Positions 1-9,210 of a DNA stretch of 64,000 bases are shown piece after piece. The stretch covers positions 62,001 to 126,000 of the forward strand of contig JAEXOO010000032.1 in NCBI GenBank assembly GCA_023439305.1. The letters are read 5' to 3'. Positions within the stretch are counted from its first letter, which is position 1. Every line of letters starts with the position of its first letter. The position numbers were made by a program, and so were the translations under genes. The DNA is from Pseudomonadota bacterium (GTDB lineage Bacteria > Pseudomonadota > Gammaproteobacteria > Burkholderiales > Burkholderiaceae_B). The notes under the pieces are model-generated. The model was not told where the DNA came from and searched no databases. It worked only from the letters and a program-made list of their open reading frames with translations.

Positions 1-2
1 CA

Positions 3-3000
3 TCAGGAGTCTACGAAGAACGCTTATCCGATATGGCCCCGCCGGTACCCGATGAGCATTTAAAGGTGACTAGTACGTGGGTGCTTTTTGGGCGTAAGCG
101 TTCAGGAGATATATTCATCCAGGATGTACAGCGTCTAAAGAAGAGTGTTGAGGCCGCTCCTTCTTTGCCAAGCGTTATTGAGAATTTCGTTCAGCATGGC
201 GACGACACAGTCAGAGTGAGACCGTCTCAACCGTTTCGCGGCTTGTCGTCGAGTGATAGTCCAGAAGATGCTTTTGAACTGTACTTCCCCATGCCGTACA
301 ACGACGAGCAAGTCTCAATCGTTCAAAAGTTGGCTAATAACGATGGTGTCGTTGTTCAAGGCCCCCCTGGAACCGGTAAAACACATACGATTGCCAACGT
401 GGTGTCGCATTACTTGGCGCAAGGCAAGCGTGTGCTTGTGACGGCCAAGAGCGAGACAGCTCTAGCTGTCCTTCGAGACAAACTGCCGGAACGGATTCGT
501 CCGTTGAGTGTAGCTTTGTTATCCGACGAGCGAGACGGTATGAAGCAGTTTGAGCATTCTATTCAGACGATAGCTTCGAGCGTGGCTACGCTAAACCCCA
601 CACGTGCTGAAAGTGCAATCGCAGTAGCAGAGGAAAAGCTTAATCAGCTCCACGCCAAGATTTCTCGCGTTGACCAATCCGTAGCCGCGTATGCAGAAAA
701 GCATATGCAGACATATTCTTTCCAAGGTCGTGATGTGACGCCCGAGGAAATGGCAAAGCTCGTTGTGGAGCAGGCTGAGGAGTATGAATGGTTTGATGAT
801 GAGCCGCCTGCCTCTACGGATGGCTCGTTGGCTTTTGATGATAGTGATATAAGCGCTGTACGCCAGGCGCGTATGAGGGTCGGTAAGGATTTGCTCTATG
901 TAGACTCGACCTTGCCGGCACCCTCGGCATTTCCCGGGTGGGAAGTCTTGCTCGGGCTGCATCGTGACCTAGTAAAGGCTAAAGCCATTGATGCCAGTGT
1001 TCTTCTTGGCTGCGTGCTGCCTTTAGTAGACGCCCGCATCGACACTTTTGAGAAGGCACAAGCGCTCATATCCTTCCTTGATGAGCGACATGCCCTTAAG
1101 CGCAAGCTGGTCAACTCTCCAGAATGGGTCAATACGTTACGTGAACGATTGGTCAATGTGCAATCCGAAGACCCAATATGGAAGGCCCTGCAGCAGGTTT
1201 GCGTTGAGATAAAAGAGTTTGAAGAGCTTCGTCGCGAGCTATTGCCAAAAGCGATAGAGCTGCCGGCAGGTGCTGAGGAGAACAAAGACTTCAACGATGC
1301 CCTGGTACGTCTTATTGCGGGCAAGAGTGCGTTTGGGTTGCCCTTCGGAAAGGGGGAGGCTCGTAAGATTGTTCAGGCAGTCAGAGTGCTCGGAGTCACC
1401 CCAACGTTGGCTGACGATTGGGCGTTGGTTAGTCGACTAACCGTCTGGCGTCGGGATGTTCGTAAGTTGCTCGCACGTTGGAATGCTCTGTCGACAGAGT
1501 TTGGCCTTGAAATGGTAGGTGCGGACATTGACCTTGCTTTCCGGGAGGTAGTGAGTGCTCAAGCCTTTATTGAGGACACGCATCGGCTTCACGCTGAGTT
1601 CGACTCTAACCTGTATGAGCACATCACCAGGGTGTTTGGGCGAAATGTTGCTGAAGAGGCCGAACAAAAAGGGGAAAACTATCTTTTGGAGGTGGCGACC
1701 AGCCTTAAAGCTCATGTTGATAAGGGGCGGCTAGGGTACGCAAAACTGCGTGTTCACGAGCTATTAAAGAATCTCCAGGAGTGTAGTGGCACACTCGTCG
1801 ACCAGTTACAGGACTTTATTTCTAACCAAATTGGGAATCCATTGGCAGAAGAATCTAGCCTGGATAAGACTTGGGGCAACTTGTACAGGGAGCTTGAACG
1901 ATTATCAGCCCTGCGTTCATCGCTTGACGAAATTGTCCGTGTAGCTTCGGTCTTGGAGGCAGCTGGGGCATCTAAGTGGGCAGCCCGCATTCGAACCGAG
2001 CCAGCCACACAGGACTTGGATACTACTGTGCCATCGAAGTGGCGCGAGGCCTGGAACTGGCGGCAAGCCGATATATTCTTGAAACGCATAGATGGGCACA
2101 AGACTCTGCGTGACTTATTCGAAGAACGGAAAGCCTTAACAAACACGCTTGCTCGCACATATCAAGACCTTGTTGCTGACAAAACGTGGCTTGGTGTGTT
2201 TAATAATTCCCCCGATAGTGTGCGCCAGGCCCTTCAGGCTTATTTGAATGCCGTACAGGCAATGGGCGCGGGAACAGGTGTGCGAGCGATACGTCATCGC
2301 AAGTCGGCACGAGCGGCAATGACACGAGCCTATCTGGCGGTGCCGTGCTGGGTGCTTCCCCAGTGGCGAGTTTCAGAAACCATCCCGTCTGAGGTTGGCT
2401 TATTTGATTTGGTCATTATTGATGAGGCCTCGCAATCAGATATCTGGGCGCTACCTGCACTGCTACGCGGTAAAAAACTGCTCGTGGTCGGAGACCACAA
2501 ACAGGTATCCCCTTCAGCTGTGGGTACTGCGGAAGAAAAAATTAAGGAGTTGGTCAATCGTTACTTGGCTAATCAGCCTCATGGCGCTCAGATGACCCCT
2601 GATAAGTCTATTTATGACTTGGCACGAGTCGTGTTTGCTGGCAACTCGGTGATGCTGCGGGAGCATTTCAGATGTGTGCCTGCGATTATCGAGTACTCGA
2701 ATCGGGAGTTCTATAAAGGGGATATCAAACCTCTACGTGTTCCAAAGGCAAATGAGCGTCTAGACCCACCTCTTGTTGATGTATTTGTGAAGGGCGGTTT
2801 TCGTCAGGGAGATGTTAATCGTCCTGAGGCAGAGGCTATCGTGGCAGAGATTGAAGCCATCCTTGCAGACGAGCAGTTTAATGGCCGAAGTATTGGCGTC
2901 GTGACGCTTCTAGGTTCTAAACAAGCCGCTCATATTCAGACGCTTATCAGTAGCCGGATACTTCAAAAAGACGTGCTGGCGCGAAAAATTGCTGTAGGGC

Positions 3001-3686
3001 CACCGCCGATTTTCCAAGGAAGAGAGCGCGACATCATGATGGTATCTATGGTTCTGGCTCCGGGAGACCGAGCGGCGGCAAATAAGCTTGATATACAGCA
3101 GAGGTTTAATGTTGCCCTTTCGCGTGCTCGTGACCGGATGTATCTGTTCCGCTCCGTGAGTGAGACCGAGTTTCGCGATGACACCTTGAATGCTCGGCTT
3201 ATTCGGCATTTTCGTAAGCCTTTTGAGCAGGACGGCAATAAGGTTCAGGCCCTACGTGAGAAATGCGAATCGGGCTTTGAGCTTGAAATGTTCGATGAGC
3301 TTGTTAAGCGTGGGTATCGTGTTCAGCCGCAAGTTCTATGTGGTGGATATCGTATCGATTTTGTGGTCGAGGGCAACGAGGGAAGGCGACTCGCTATTGA
3401 ATGCGACGGTGACCGATTTCATGGTCCTGGACAATGGGCTGACGACATGATTCGCCAGCGTGTCTTGGAGCGTGCTGGCTGGACATTTTGGCGTTGCTTC
3501 GCGTCGAGCTTTGTTCGGCGTCGCGAAGAGGTGCTAGCGGATTTGCTAGATAATCTTGCACTACTCGGCATTGAGCCGCTGGGCTCTGAATCGGTGGATA
3601 ACACAACATGGGTCCACATAAAAGAGGTAGACCCATTTGGTGTAGATGATGAGTTAGAGGCTCTTGAAGACGAGACTGAGGCATGA
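3..3686 (+). CDS. Superfamily 1 helicase with C-terminal Vsr/DUF559-like nuclease domain (5' end cut by window)
   Basis: The reading frame is open from the first bases of the window, so the N-terminus probably lies outside; counting from the first Met at 33 gives 1217 residues. A Walker A motif GPPGTGKT lies at residues 110-117 and a Walker B/DEAD-box-like IIDEASQSD near 795-802. Motifs typical of UPF1/Dna2-like helicases follow (GDHKQVSPS, LREHFRC, FNVALSRARDRMYL). A long, probably helical insert separates the two helicase halves. The last 130 residues look like a PD-(D/E)xK nuclease of the Vsr/DUF559/MTES_1575 type, with RIDF (Asp 1109) and IECDGDRFHG (Glu 1123, Asp 1125). Such helicase-nuclease fusions are common in antiphage islands, but the role here is inferred. 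The stop overlaps the next start as ATGA. Confidence 0.85.
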   Translation, partial: SGVYEERLSDMAPPVPDEHLKVTSTWVLFGRKRSGDIFIQDVQRLKKSVEAAPSLPSVIENFVQHGDDTVRVRPSQPFRGLSSSDSPEDAFELYFPMPYNDEQVSIVQKLANNDGVVVQGPPGTGKTHTIANVVSHYLAQGKRVLVTAKSETALAVLRDKLPERIRPLSVALLSDERDGMKQFEHSIQTIASSVATLNPTRAESAIAVAEEKLNQLHAKISRVDQSVAAYAEKHMQTYSFQGRDVTPEEMAKLVVEQAEEYEWFDDEPPASTDGSLAFDDSDISAVRQARMRVGKDLLYVDSTLPAPSAFPGWEVLLGLHRDLVKAKAIDASVLLGCVLPLVDARIDTFEKAQALISFLDERHALKRKLVNSPEWVNTLRERLVNVQSEDPIWKALQQVCVEIKEFEELRRELLPKAIELPAGAEENKDFNDALVRLIAGKSAFGLPFGKGEARKIVQAVRVLGVTPTLADDWALVSRLTVWRRDVRKLLARWNALSTEFGLEMVGADIDLAFREVVSAQAFIEDTHRLHAEFDSNLYEHITRVFGRNVAEEAEQKGENYLLEVATSLKAHVDKGRLGYAKLRVHELLKNLQECSGTLVDQLQDFISNQIGNPLAEESSLDKTWGNLYRELERLSALRSSLDEIVRVASVLEAAGASKWAARIRTEPATQDLDTTVPSKWREAWNWRQADIFLKRIDGHKTLRDLFEERKALTNTLARTYQDLVADKTWLGVFNNSPDSVRQALQAYLNAVQAMGAGTGVRAIRHRKSARAAMTRAYLAVPCWVLPQWRVSETIPSEVGLFDLVIIDEASQSDIWALPALLRGKKLLVVGDHKQVSPSAVGTAEEKIKELVNRYLANQPHGAQMTPDKSIYDLARVVFAGNSVMLREHFRCVPAIIEYSNREFYKGDIKPLRVPKANERLDPPLVDVFVKGGFRQGDVNRPEAEAIVAEIEAILADEQFNGRSIGVVTLLGSKQAAHIQTLISSRILQKDVLARKIAVGPPPIFQGRERDIMMVSMVLAPGDRAAANKLDIQQRFNVALSRARDRMYLFRSVSETEFRDDTLNARLIRHFRKPFEQDGNKVQALREKCESGFELEMFDELVKRGYRVQPQVLCGGYRIDFVVEGNEGRRLAIECDGDRFHGPGQWADDMIRQRVLERAGWTFWRCFASSFVRRREEVLADLLDNLALLGIEPLGSESVDNTTWVHIKEVDPFGVDDELEALEDETEA

Positions 3687-3967
3687 AGGCTAGACCGCTG
3701 TTCCAAAAGGGAATCGTTGAGCTGGAAAGAATGTTCAACGATTCGCAGCATGACCATGTCACTTTAAGACAACTAAGGGCTGAACTCAAACATCGCAAAC
3801 TCGCGCGGGCGTTTGTGCTGCTTAAAAAGGTTGAAGTAGCTCTTGAGGTACCGGAACGATTATTCGATACGCTGCCTGCAGCGACTCAAGCTCTAGATTT
3901 TCCCTCATCGAGTATTGAGGGACCTGGTCGAAGCAGTAAGCACAGGGGTAGCTGGAGAGCATGGTGA
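3683..3967 (+). CDS. Small ORF translationally coupled to the helicase, probably frayed at its 3' end
   Basis: The ATG overlaps the helicase stop (ATGA), which favours real translation. The first ~50 residues are charged and helix-like (LRQLRAELKHRKLARAF) and look like a genuine domain. The last ~25 residues (SSSIEGPGRSSKHRGSW) look like out-of-frame sequence. A different frame stays open from about 3894 to 4229 and has a coding-like stretch (RDLVEAVSTGVAGEHG), so a frameshift near 3890-3910 may have cut a longer protein. I do not recognise the family. It is probably a partner of the helicase, by position only. Confidence 0.5.
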   Translation: MKARPLFQKGIVELERMFNDSQHDHVTLRQLRAELKHRKLARAFVLLKKVEVALEVPERLFDTLPAATQALDFPSSSIEGPGRSSKHRGSWRAW

Positions 3968-4792
3968 CAACACCAAGGCTACGCGGACTGTTATTGCTGT
4001 ATCTACGCATCAGCAGGTTATGGGTACGCCGGATACAAATTGCCAACTTGAGCGCACTGAGGGCCGTTCGCAACAAACTGCCCCAGTTTCACAGACGTTT
4101 GAGCAGGCTTGTGGGAGATGGTGGGTGGTGCAATTGGGATTTTGGGCCCCTTCAGTTATTGCGCCTCTCCATCGGCTAAGGCTGCTTTTTCCCTTCGTCA
4201 GTCTCTATGCCTCGCGTCATCGTCTCTGAGCAGAGCGAATGTGCGCAGTGTGTTGTCGTTCTTGGCACTTCACGACCTACTTGTACAGCTACCTGTTTAT
4301 TCTAAAATTACCATACTATTCAATGGGTTATAAAGAGTTTTGGCTAATGATTTATTTTCTGACCCAGAAATGGGCGGAGCGCCGATAAACAGTACCGCCT
4401 TATGCTTTGTTTCGTGCCACTTTTTACTTAACTCGACACCGTGCTCCAGCTCTCCAGTTGTTTTGGCGTGAAAGTATATTGTCGAAATCCCCTTGAAGAG
4501 TATGCATGGAGCGGAGGTTGAGGATAGTGAAGTTAGTGGTAGTAAATAACACCGTTCGTCAGCATGGTTCTGTCGCAAATTTATCGCTGGCAAACTACGA
4601 GCGACAATTTTTTTTGAAGTAACGAGCTGTCTATAAAGGCTTGGCCGAGTCCTTAAGAGGCTAGGCAATGATAGTAGTGTTCGTGACACTAACTTTATAA
4701 CAGCTAAGAGCAATCAGGTAGTAGACGATATTAAGAAGTCCCTTTGGGCTGTTGGAAAGTGTAAACGTCTAGTTTTAGGTGGAGGAAGATTT
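3968..4792 (+). other. Region without a supportable gene
   Basis: About 820 bases separate the coupled small ORF from the HEPN gene. Short open frames exist on both strands but none has a good ribosome binding site and a convincing protein. From about 4630 the frame of the HEPN gene is open upstream of its start but has no ATG. This looks like decayed coding sequence. A good Shine-Dalgarno (GGAGG, 4781-4785) closes the region. Confidence 0.5.
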
Positions 4793-6319
4793 ATGGAGGA
4801 AGAACATGTCTTCAGCAAGGCGTCGTTTGATGGCACGCCAGAAGCCTTGGCTGTGTTAATTGACTCTGCAATCGGAAAAGGAGACCAAGCAGCACTATTT
4901 AAAGCGATTGAGTTTGCCGATGAGGTTGAAAGCAGATGTGCGCCACAGGATGCATGTCTTGTATGTTATTACCGCTCTAATGCATGGGCCGCACTACATC
5001 AGTCGCGCACGAAGGTGACAAACCCATGGTGTTGGGAGCTACCCGAATTGCAAGAGCAGATTTACTGGCTTCGTAGGGCTATTACGCATGAGGGTTATAG
5101 TCAATTACCAGCCTCTCGCAGGGCCCAGTTTCACTGCAATCTTGGTAACTTATTAAACACAGTCGGACGTTTTGTCGAAGCGCTAGATGAGTGGGAGCAT
5201 GCCTTGCGTGAGCAGCCTATTCTCGGAATAGCACGAGGAAACTTGGGTAGGGGCTTAGTTGATTATGGCTTGTTTCTTTCTGACTCAGGTAATCAATACC
5301 TATTTCTTCACCGAGGAGCGCAAGAGCTTGAGAGAGCGATTGTGGGAGGGGTTGATAGGGATGGCTCAACATATCCAGAAGCGATTGCGGCGTTCGAGTC
5401 TTGGCTGAGAAAAGTAAAGGATATGCTTGGCGACGATATAAAAGATGAGCCGTCGCCTGTTTTCTCGCTTGGAAGAAGTCGTCGTGAGCGTGAGTATCGG
5501 CAGTGGTCCTTAGATAAAAAACTTTTTCTTAATCCACTTAATGACCTTGGTGTGGAATCTGTCGCAGCCTGTGATGCATTAACGTTACCTTCTCATAGTG
5601 CGAATAGACACGGAATCACCCTTCTAGCATTCTTTAATCAGCTTAAACAGGAGTATGTGTATGCACGTTGGTGTCTGTACGAAGGAAGTCATAGCCGCTT
5701 AGTAAATTTTTCAGACCGAGAGGTCGTATTGGCATTGAATGCGGATATGGCTTTGTATTCGATGGGAATAGAAAAGATAAAAACAGCATTCCGTTGTGCA
5801 TACTCTCTGTTAGACAAGATTGCTTATTTTGTTAATGATTATTGGCAGCTGGAAATTTCTGAAAAACAAGTTAATTTCCGAGATGTTTGGTTCGAAAACC
5901 CTCGAGCTCCAGAAAAGCAGTTACGCAAAAAATTTGAATCCTCAAGAAACCAACCTCTTAGAGGGCTGTTTTGGTTGTCTAAGGATATCTACAGTAAAAA
6001 TCATGCTGTTATGCATCCTAGTGCACGAGAGTTAGATTCGTTGCGTAATCACTTAGAGCATAAGTACGTTAAGGTCGTTTATGCCTTGTCTTCGATGGCT
6101 AGTGAGAGTGATATTTTTGCAGACAATCTGGCTCATCAGATTCAGCAGGATGAGCTCGTACGTAAAACTGAATACTTATTGAGGCAGAGCCGGTCTGCTT
6201 TGATTTATCTTTGTTTAGCGATGGATTATGAGGAGAGTCAGATGCGAGCGGGGAAGGATGGTGTCATTGCTCTAATGGAATATGGAACTTATCCCGATAC
6301 CCAAAAAGTCGTGTATTAG
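4793..6319 (+). CDS. TPR protein with LA2681-like HEPN domain (putative RNase effector)
   Basis: 508 residues; ATG preceded by GGTGGAGGAAG. The N-terminal half contains helical repeats of TPR type (for example RRAQFHCNLGNLLNTVGRFVEAL). The C-terminal half carries the HEPN signature R-N-x(3)-H as LRNHLEHKY, Arg 418 and His 423, with a conserved His/Asp environment just before it. The arrangement matches the LA2681-like HEPN family as I know it. HEPN proteins with an RX4-6H motif are usually metal-independent RNases and often act in abortive infection or toxin systems. The gene is clearly AT-richer than the core genes to the right, suggesting transfer. The substrate and trigger are unknown; no obvious antitoxin (MNT) gene is adjacent. 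Confidence 0.75.
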   Translation: MEEEHVFSKASFDGTPEALAVLIDSAIGKGDQAALFKAIEFADEVESRCAPQDACLVCYYRSNAWAALHQSRTKVTNPWCWELPELQEQIYWLRRAITHEGYSQLPASRRAQFHCNLGNLLNTVGRFVEALDEWEHALREQPILGIARGNLGRGLVDYGLFLSDSGNQYLFLHRGAQELERAIVGGVDRDGSTYPEAIAAFESWLRKVKDMLGDDIKDEPSPVFSLGRSRREREYRQWSLDKKLFLNPLNDLGVESVAACDALTLPSHSANRHGITLLAFFNQLKQEYVYARWCLYEGSHSRLVNFSDREVVLALNADMALYSMGIEKIKTAFRCAYSLLDKIAYFVNDYWQLEISEKQVNFRDVWFENPRAPEKQLRKKFESSRNQPLRGLFWLSKDIYSKNHAVMHPSARELDSLRNHLEHKYVKVVYALSSMASESDIFADNLAHQIQQDELVRKTEYLLRQSRSALIYLCLAMDYEESQMRAGKDGVIALMEYGTYPDTQKVVY

Positions 6320-6361
6320 TAAGCCGTTAGGTGTTTTATAACTTTCGGTCATAGACACGTC

Positions 6362-6895
6362 ATGAGTGAAATGCTGCTCTAGTATCTAGTTACTGACGCT
6401 AACTGGAAGCTGGAAATCCCTAAGCAGTTTGCTCTGTTCCTCTCGCAACACACGCAGTGTGCTTGGAATGCTAAGGAGTTTGAGGGCCAACTCTACTCAA
6501 GAGACCTGACCACCGACACTATCCTTATTGACCAAGCTACGCGGTTGATGCCAGGCTGGGCTCGGCGAACAAGGGTTCAGTTTTCCCCTGGTGGGGCAAT
6601 GGCAGAACGCAAGAAGATGTTCTCGAAGGGGCTGCACTGCGTTGGAATATGGCATTCGCATCCAGAGCATGTGCCATCCCCGTCGCGTGAAGATTTAGCG
6701 CTTGCAGCAGATTATGCTATTGCGGCTAAAAAGCAGTTAAGTGGCATTGTATTTGCCATTATCGGCACGGCTCCATTTCCATCTGGATTAGCCATATGGG
6801 TGCATGACGGCACGTCGTTACATGAGGCGAATCCGCTGGAGCCCACAGGGGAGTTGCTTTTTTCTCTAAAGAACCAAGAAGGTGGTGCTTTTTGA
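6362..6895 (+). pseudogene. JAB/JAMM (MPN) isopeptidase-like gene with in-frame amber codon near its start
   Basis: From ATG 6362 the frame reads MSEMLL, then TAG at 6380-6382, then continues openly to 6895. The part after TAG contains an N-terminal region typical of prokaryotic JAB proteins (FEGQLYSRDL, ILIDQAT) and a perfect JAMM motif H-S-H-x7-S-x2-D (HSHPEHVPSPSRED, from 6653), the zinc site of deubiquitinase-like peptidases. If translation began at TTG 6545 or ATG 6548 the product would have about 116 residues and lack the N-terminal strand and helix, although the motif would survive. Prokaryotic JAB proteins often accompany E1/E2-like genes in CBASS and related defence loci; none is seen here. 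Nonsense mutation, an unusual start, or a sequencing error are all possible. Confidence 0.6.
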
Positions 6896-6924
6896 TGATG
6901 GGGATACTTCTAGAAGAGAGAAAG

Positions 6925-7176
6925 TTACCAGCGTTCTAGCCCAACTGAAGGCATTTCATCCCAGCCTTCCACTAAGGGCACCTCCTTAGGCATTTCAGCC
7001 AGTAACTCATCTAGGCTGTATTTACGAGCTGGTTTCTCTTTTGTTACCAGAGTTTCTGGCTGGCCATGGGCTAGCAGGTGAACAAGGTTACCTTCCTTCA
7101 GTTCGTGCTGTTTGACGAACTGATTGGGTACGACTACAAACCATTCGTCGCCGTTACGCTGTAGTGAAACTTGCAT
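6925..7176 (-). CDS. AbrB/MazE-family antitoxin-like protein (orphan)
   Basis: 83 residues from the ATG at 7176, chosen because CAGGAGG stands six bases upstream; a longer open frame upstream has no coding look. The N-terminus (MQVSLQRNGDEWFVVVP, then LKEGN) is the swapped-hairpin AbrB/MazE DNA-binding fold. The C-terminus (YSLDELLAEMP, then WDEMPSVG) is the toxin-wrapping tail of MazE-type antitoxins. A toxin gene would be expected directly downstream, but there the JAB gene ends on the opposite strand, so the antitoxin is alone. Orphan antitoxins can be remnants or can neutralise toxins encoded elsewhere. Confidence 0.75.
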   Translation of the reverse strand: MQVSLQRNGDEWFVVVPNQFVKQHELKEGNLVHLLAHGQPETLVTKEKPARKYSLDELLAEMPKEVPLVEGWDEMPSVGLERW

Positions 7177-7532
7177 AGAGCCTCCTGTTGCTTGAGCAGA
7201 AAGAGAAGTACTGTTTAAGTCATCATAAGCGTGTTTGCATAGATAGCAAATCGAATCTTCTGTGTAGTTGCATCCATAAGTTGGCAGTTCTTGGAGTCTT
7301 AATTTCAGACCAAAAAAAGCATAAGAAAAACTCCAGTTCTTCAAGGTATTAGAGGCACTGCCGGCATATGCTTTATTTTGAGATGAAGTGCCATCTTATG
7401 TTTTATGGGTTAGATGGCCTTCAGCCTGTAACGACGAGAATAGTGTCAGCTTATGCTTGAATTGCTGACAGCTTTTGCGTAACTCCACATTAGCGGTCAT
7501 TGGTTTTTTCTTTTTAGGGCTGTTTGGGCACG
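7177..7532. other. AT-rich intergenic stretch with a short inverted repeat
   Basis: No convincing gene is seen. A perfect 7-bp inverted repeat, TGTCAGC at 7444-7450 and GCTGACA at 7464-7470, could be a protein binding site or the end of a lost element. The antitoxin promoter should lie near 7190-7260. Confidence 0.35.
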
Positions 7533-7868
7533 ATGCTCAGACCGCCTTTTTCTTTGCTGATGCAGCATTGGGCGAACAATCCGGTGGGGCTGGTGGCCAT
7601 GCTGGGCCTGGCGTTCGCTTGCGGGCTGATTCAGATCACGGGTTGGGATAACTATCAGCGCGTCGCGACGGGCCAGGGCGTGGGTGTCTTGGCCGATCCG
7701 CAATTGCTGGAGGAGCGGGCACTGGCAGCGCGCCAAGAGCGTAATCGCGGGTGCGGCATGATCGGGCTGGCAAAACAGTTCTGGAAACCGATGGCTGGCG
7801 CCCTGGCGGGGCTAGCCATCATCGGCGCCGCTGTTGACGAGCTACGCTGGAACTGGTTCCGTGATTGA
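7533..7868 (+). CDS. Small putative membrane protein of unknown family
   Basis: About 111 residues from ATG 7533 (a TTG at 7524 is an alternative). Two hydrophobic segments (VGLVAMLGLAFACGLIQI, then MAGALAGLAIIGAAV) flank a charged stretch (LLEERALAARQERNRG). No strong Shine-Dalgarno is present. I do not recognise the family. The composition is GC-richer than the defence genes to the left. It may be a fragment of a mobile-element protein, but nothing proves this. Confidence 0.35.
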   Translation: MLRPPFSLLMQHWANNPVGLVAMLGLAFACGLIQITGWDNYQRVATGQGVGVLADPQLLEERALAARQERNRGCGMIGLAKQFWKPMAGALAGLAIIGAAVDELRWNWFRD

Positions 7869-8049
7869 TACGGGTTGCCTATGGACGCGGGAGCTCCGGA
7901 TCAGCCAGCAGGATGATCTGACGCACGGAACCGCACAGCAGATCTTGGGGCACAACCAGGAGCGGGCGAAGCACTGTCCAGCCTGATAGCTTTTGGCTTG
8001 AGGTGGTGCCGGTAGCGGTTCAGACGAAGGTTGGAGCCATATCTTCGGC

Positions 8050-8772
8050 TTAGATGCTTGTTTGACGGACTCTCTTGGTCAGTGCTTGCGCGCTTTCCTT
8101 GCGTTCGCTGTATCGGTCCACCAGGTATGGCGTTAGATCGCGTGTGAGGAGCGTGAGTTTCATCAGCTCTTCCATCACGTCCACGATGCGATCATAGTAG
8201 GCTGAGGGCTTCATGCGTCCGATTTCATCGAATTCCTGATATGCCTTTGCGACTGACGATTGGTTCGGGATGGTCAGCATGCGCATCCAGCGTCCCAACA
8301 CGCGCATCTGGTTGACAGCATTGAAGGACTGCGATCCTCCCGACACCTGCATCACCGCCAGTGTCTTACTCTGAGTTGGGCGGACGGCTCCGACCGAGAG
8401 TGGAATCCAGTCAATCTGGGTTTTCATCAGGCCCGTCATTGCGCCATGACGTTCAGGTGAACTCCACACCATACCTTCGGCCCACTGTACTAGCTCATGC
8501 AGTTCCTTGACCTTGGGGTGATCGACCGGCGCATCATCCACCAGTGGTAGACCCGAAGGGTCGAACATTCGTGTTTCACCGCCGAGCGCACGTAAGATGC
8601 GTGCTGACTCTTCTGCGGCCAGCCGGCTATACGAGCGCTCGCGAAGCGAGCCATAGAGCAGCAGAAAACGCGGCGCGTGCGTGGCGCGTTGAGGTGCCAG
8701 CAGACGCTGGGCGTCAGGTTGCTGGAACAGTGCGGCGTCGATGTTGGGCAGGTTGAGAACGGATTCAGACAC
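8050..8772 (-). CDS. arsH: ArsH, NADPH-dependent FMN reductase / organoarsenical oxidase
   Basis: 240 residues from the GTG at 8772, chosen because GGAGGGG lies just upstream and the start overlaps the arsC stop by 8 bp; an ATG at 8787 is less likely. The flavodoxin-like fold shows the FMN-binding loop [13 protein letters not shown], the segment [22 protein letters not shown] split over two turns, and VSGGSQSFN, all typical of ArsH. ArsH oxidises trivalent methyl- and aromatic arsenicals to the less toxic pentavalent forms and is cytosolic. It is the last gene of the arsRBCH operon. Confidence 0.93.
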   Translation of the reverse strand: MSESVLNLPNIDAALFQQPDAQRLLAPQRATHAPRFLLLYGSLRERSYSRLAAEESARILRALGGETRMFDPSGLPLVDDAPVDHPKVKELHELVQWAEGMVWSSPERHGAMTGLMKTQIDWIPLSVGAVRPTQSKTLAVMQVSGGSQSFNAVNQMRVLGRWMRMLTIPNQSSVAKAYQEFDEIGRMKPSAYYDRIVDVMEELMKLTLLTRDLTPYLVDRYSERKESAQALTKRVRQTSI

Positions 8773-9187
8773 GGCGCCCCTCCGCATTTACGACCATTTC
8801 GCCGTCTTCCTTATTGAATACGCCGCGCTGCGGCTGGGTGAGAATCTCCAGCACAGTCTCCGACGGACGGCACAGGCGCGTGCCCAATGGCGTGACTACG
8901 ATGGGCCGATTGATGAGTATGGGGTGTTGGAGCATGAAATCGATCAGTTGCTCATCCGTCCATTTCGGGTTATCCAGGCCGAGTTCTGCATAGGGGGTGC
9001 CTTTTTCGCGCAGTACCGCCCGCACGGGGACGCCCATATTGGTGATTAGCGTTGTTAGCGTGGCGCGGTCGGGCGGCGTTTTCAGATATTCGACGACAGC
9101 CGGCTCTTCTCCACTGTTTCGTATCATGGCCAGCACATTTCGAGATGTGCCACATGCTGGGTTGTGATAAATCGTGATGTCGCTCAT
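8765..9187 (-). CDS. arsC: ArsC arsenate reductase, glutaredoxin-dependent type
   Basis: 140 residues, the usual length for the plasmid R773 class. The active-site Cys is residue 12 in [10 protein letters not shown], with arginines in the expected [15 protein letters not shown] region. It reduces arsenate to arsenite using glutathione and glutaredoxin, so that ArsB can export the product. It lies 23 bp after arsB in the same leftward operon and overlaps arsH by 8 bp. Confidence 0.95.
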   Translation of the reverse strand: MSDITIYHNPACGTSRNVLAMIRNSGEEPAVVEYLKTPPDRATLTTLITNMGVPVRAVLREKGTPYAELGLDNPKWTDEQLIDFMLQHPILINRPIVVTPLGTRLCRPSETVLEILTQPQRGVFNKEDGEMVVNAEGRRV

Positions 9188-9210
9188 GTTGTTCGATCCT
9201 TATTGGGGGC

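Noticed and set aside
4297..4713. A 138-residue open frame on the minus strand with an orderly C-terminal half
   Set aside because: No ribosome binding site, no family resemblance and odd composition; probably chance.
7880..7988. A short frame ending with DLTHGTAQQILGHNQERAKHC that resembles the C-terminus of a tyrosine recombinase
   Set aside because: Only about 20 residues look similar and the catalytic Arg and Tyr are not seen in register, so chance cannot be excluded.
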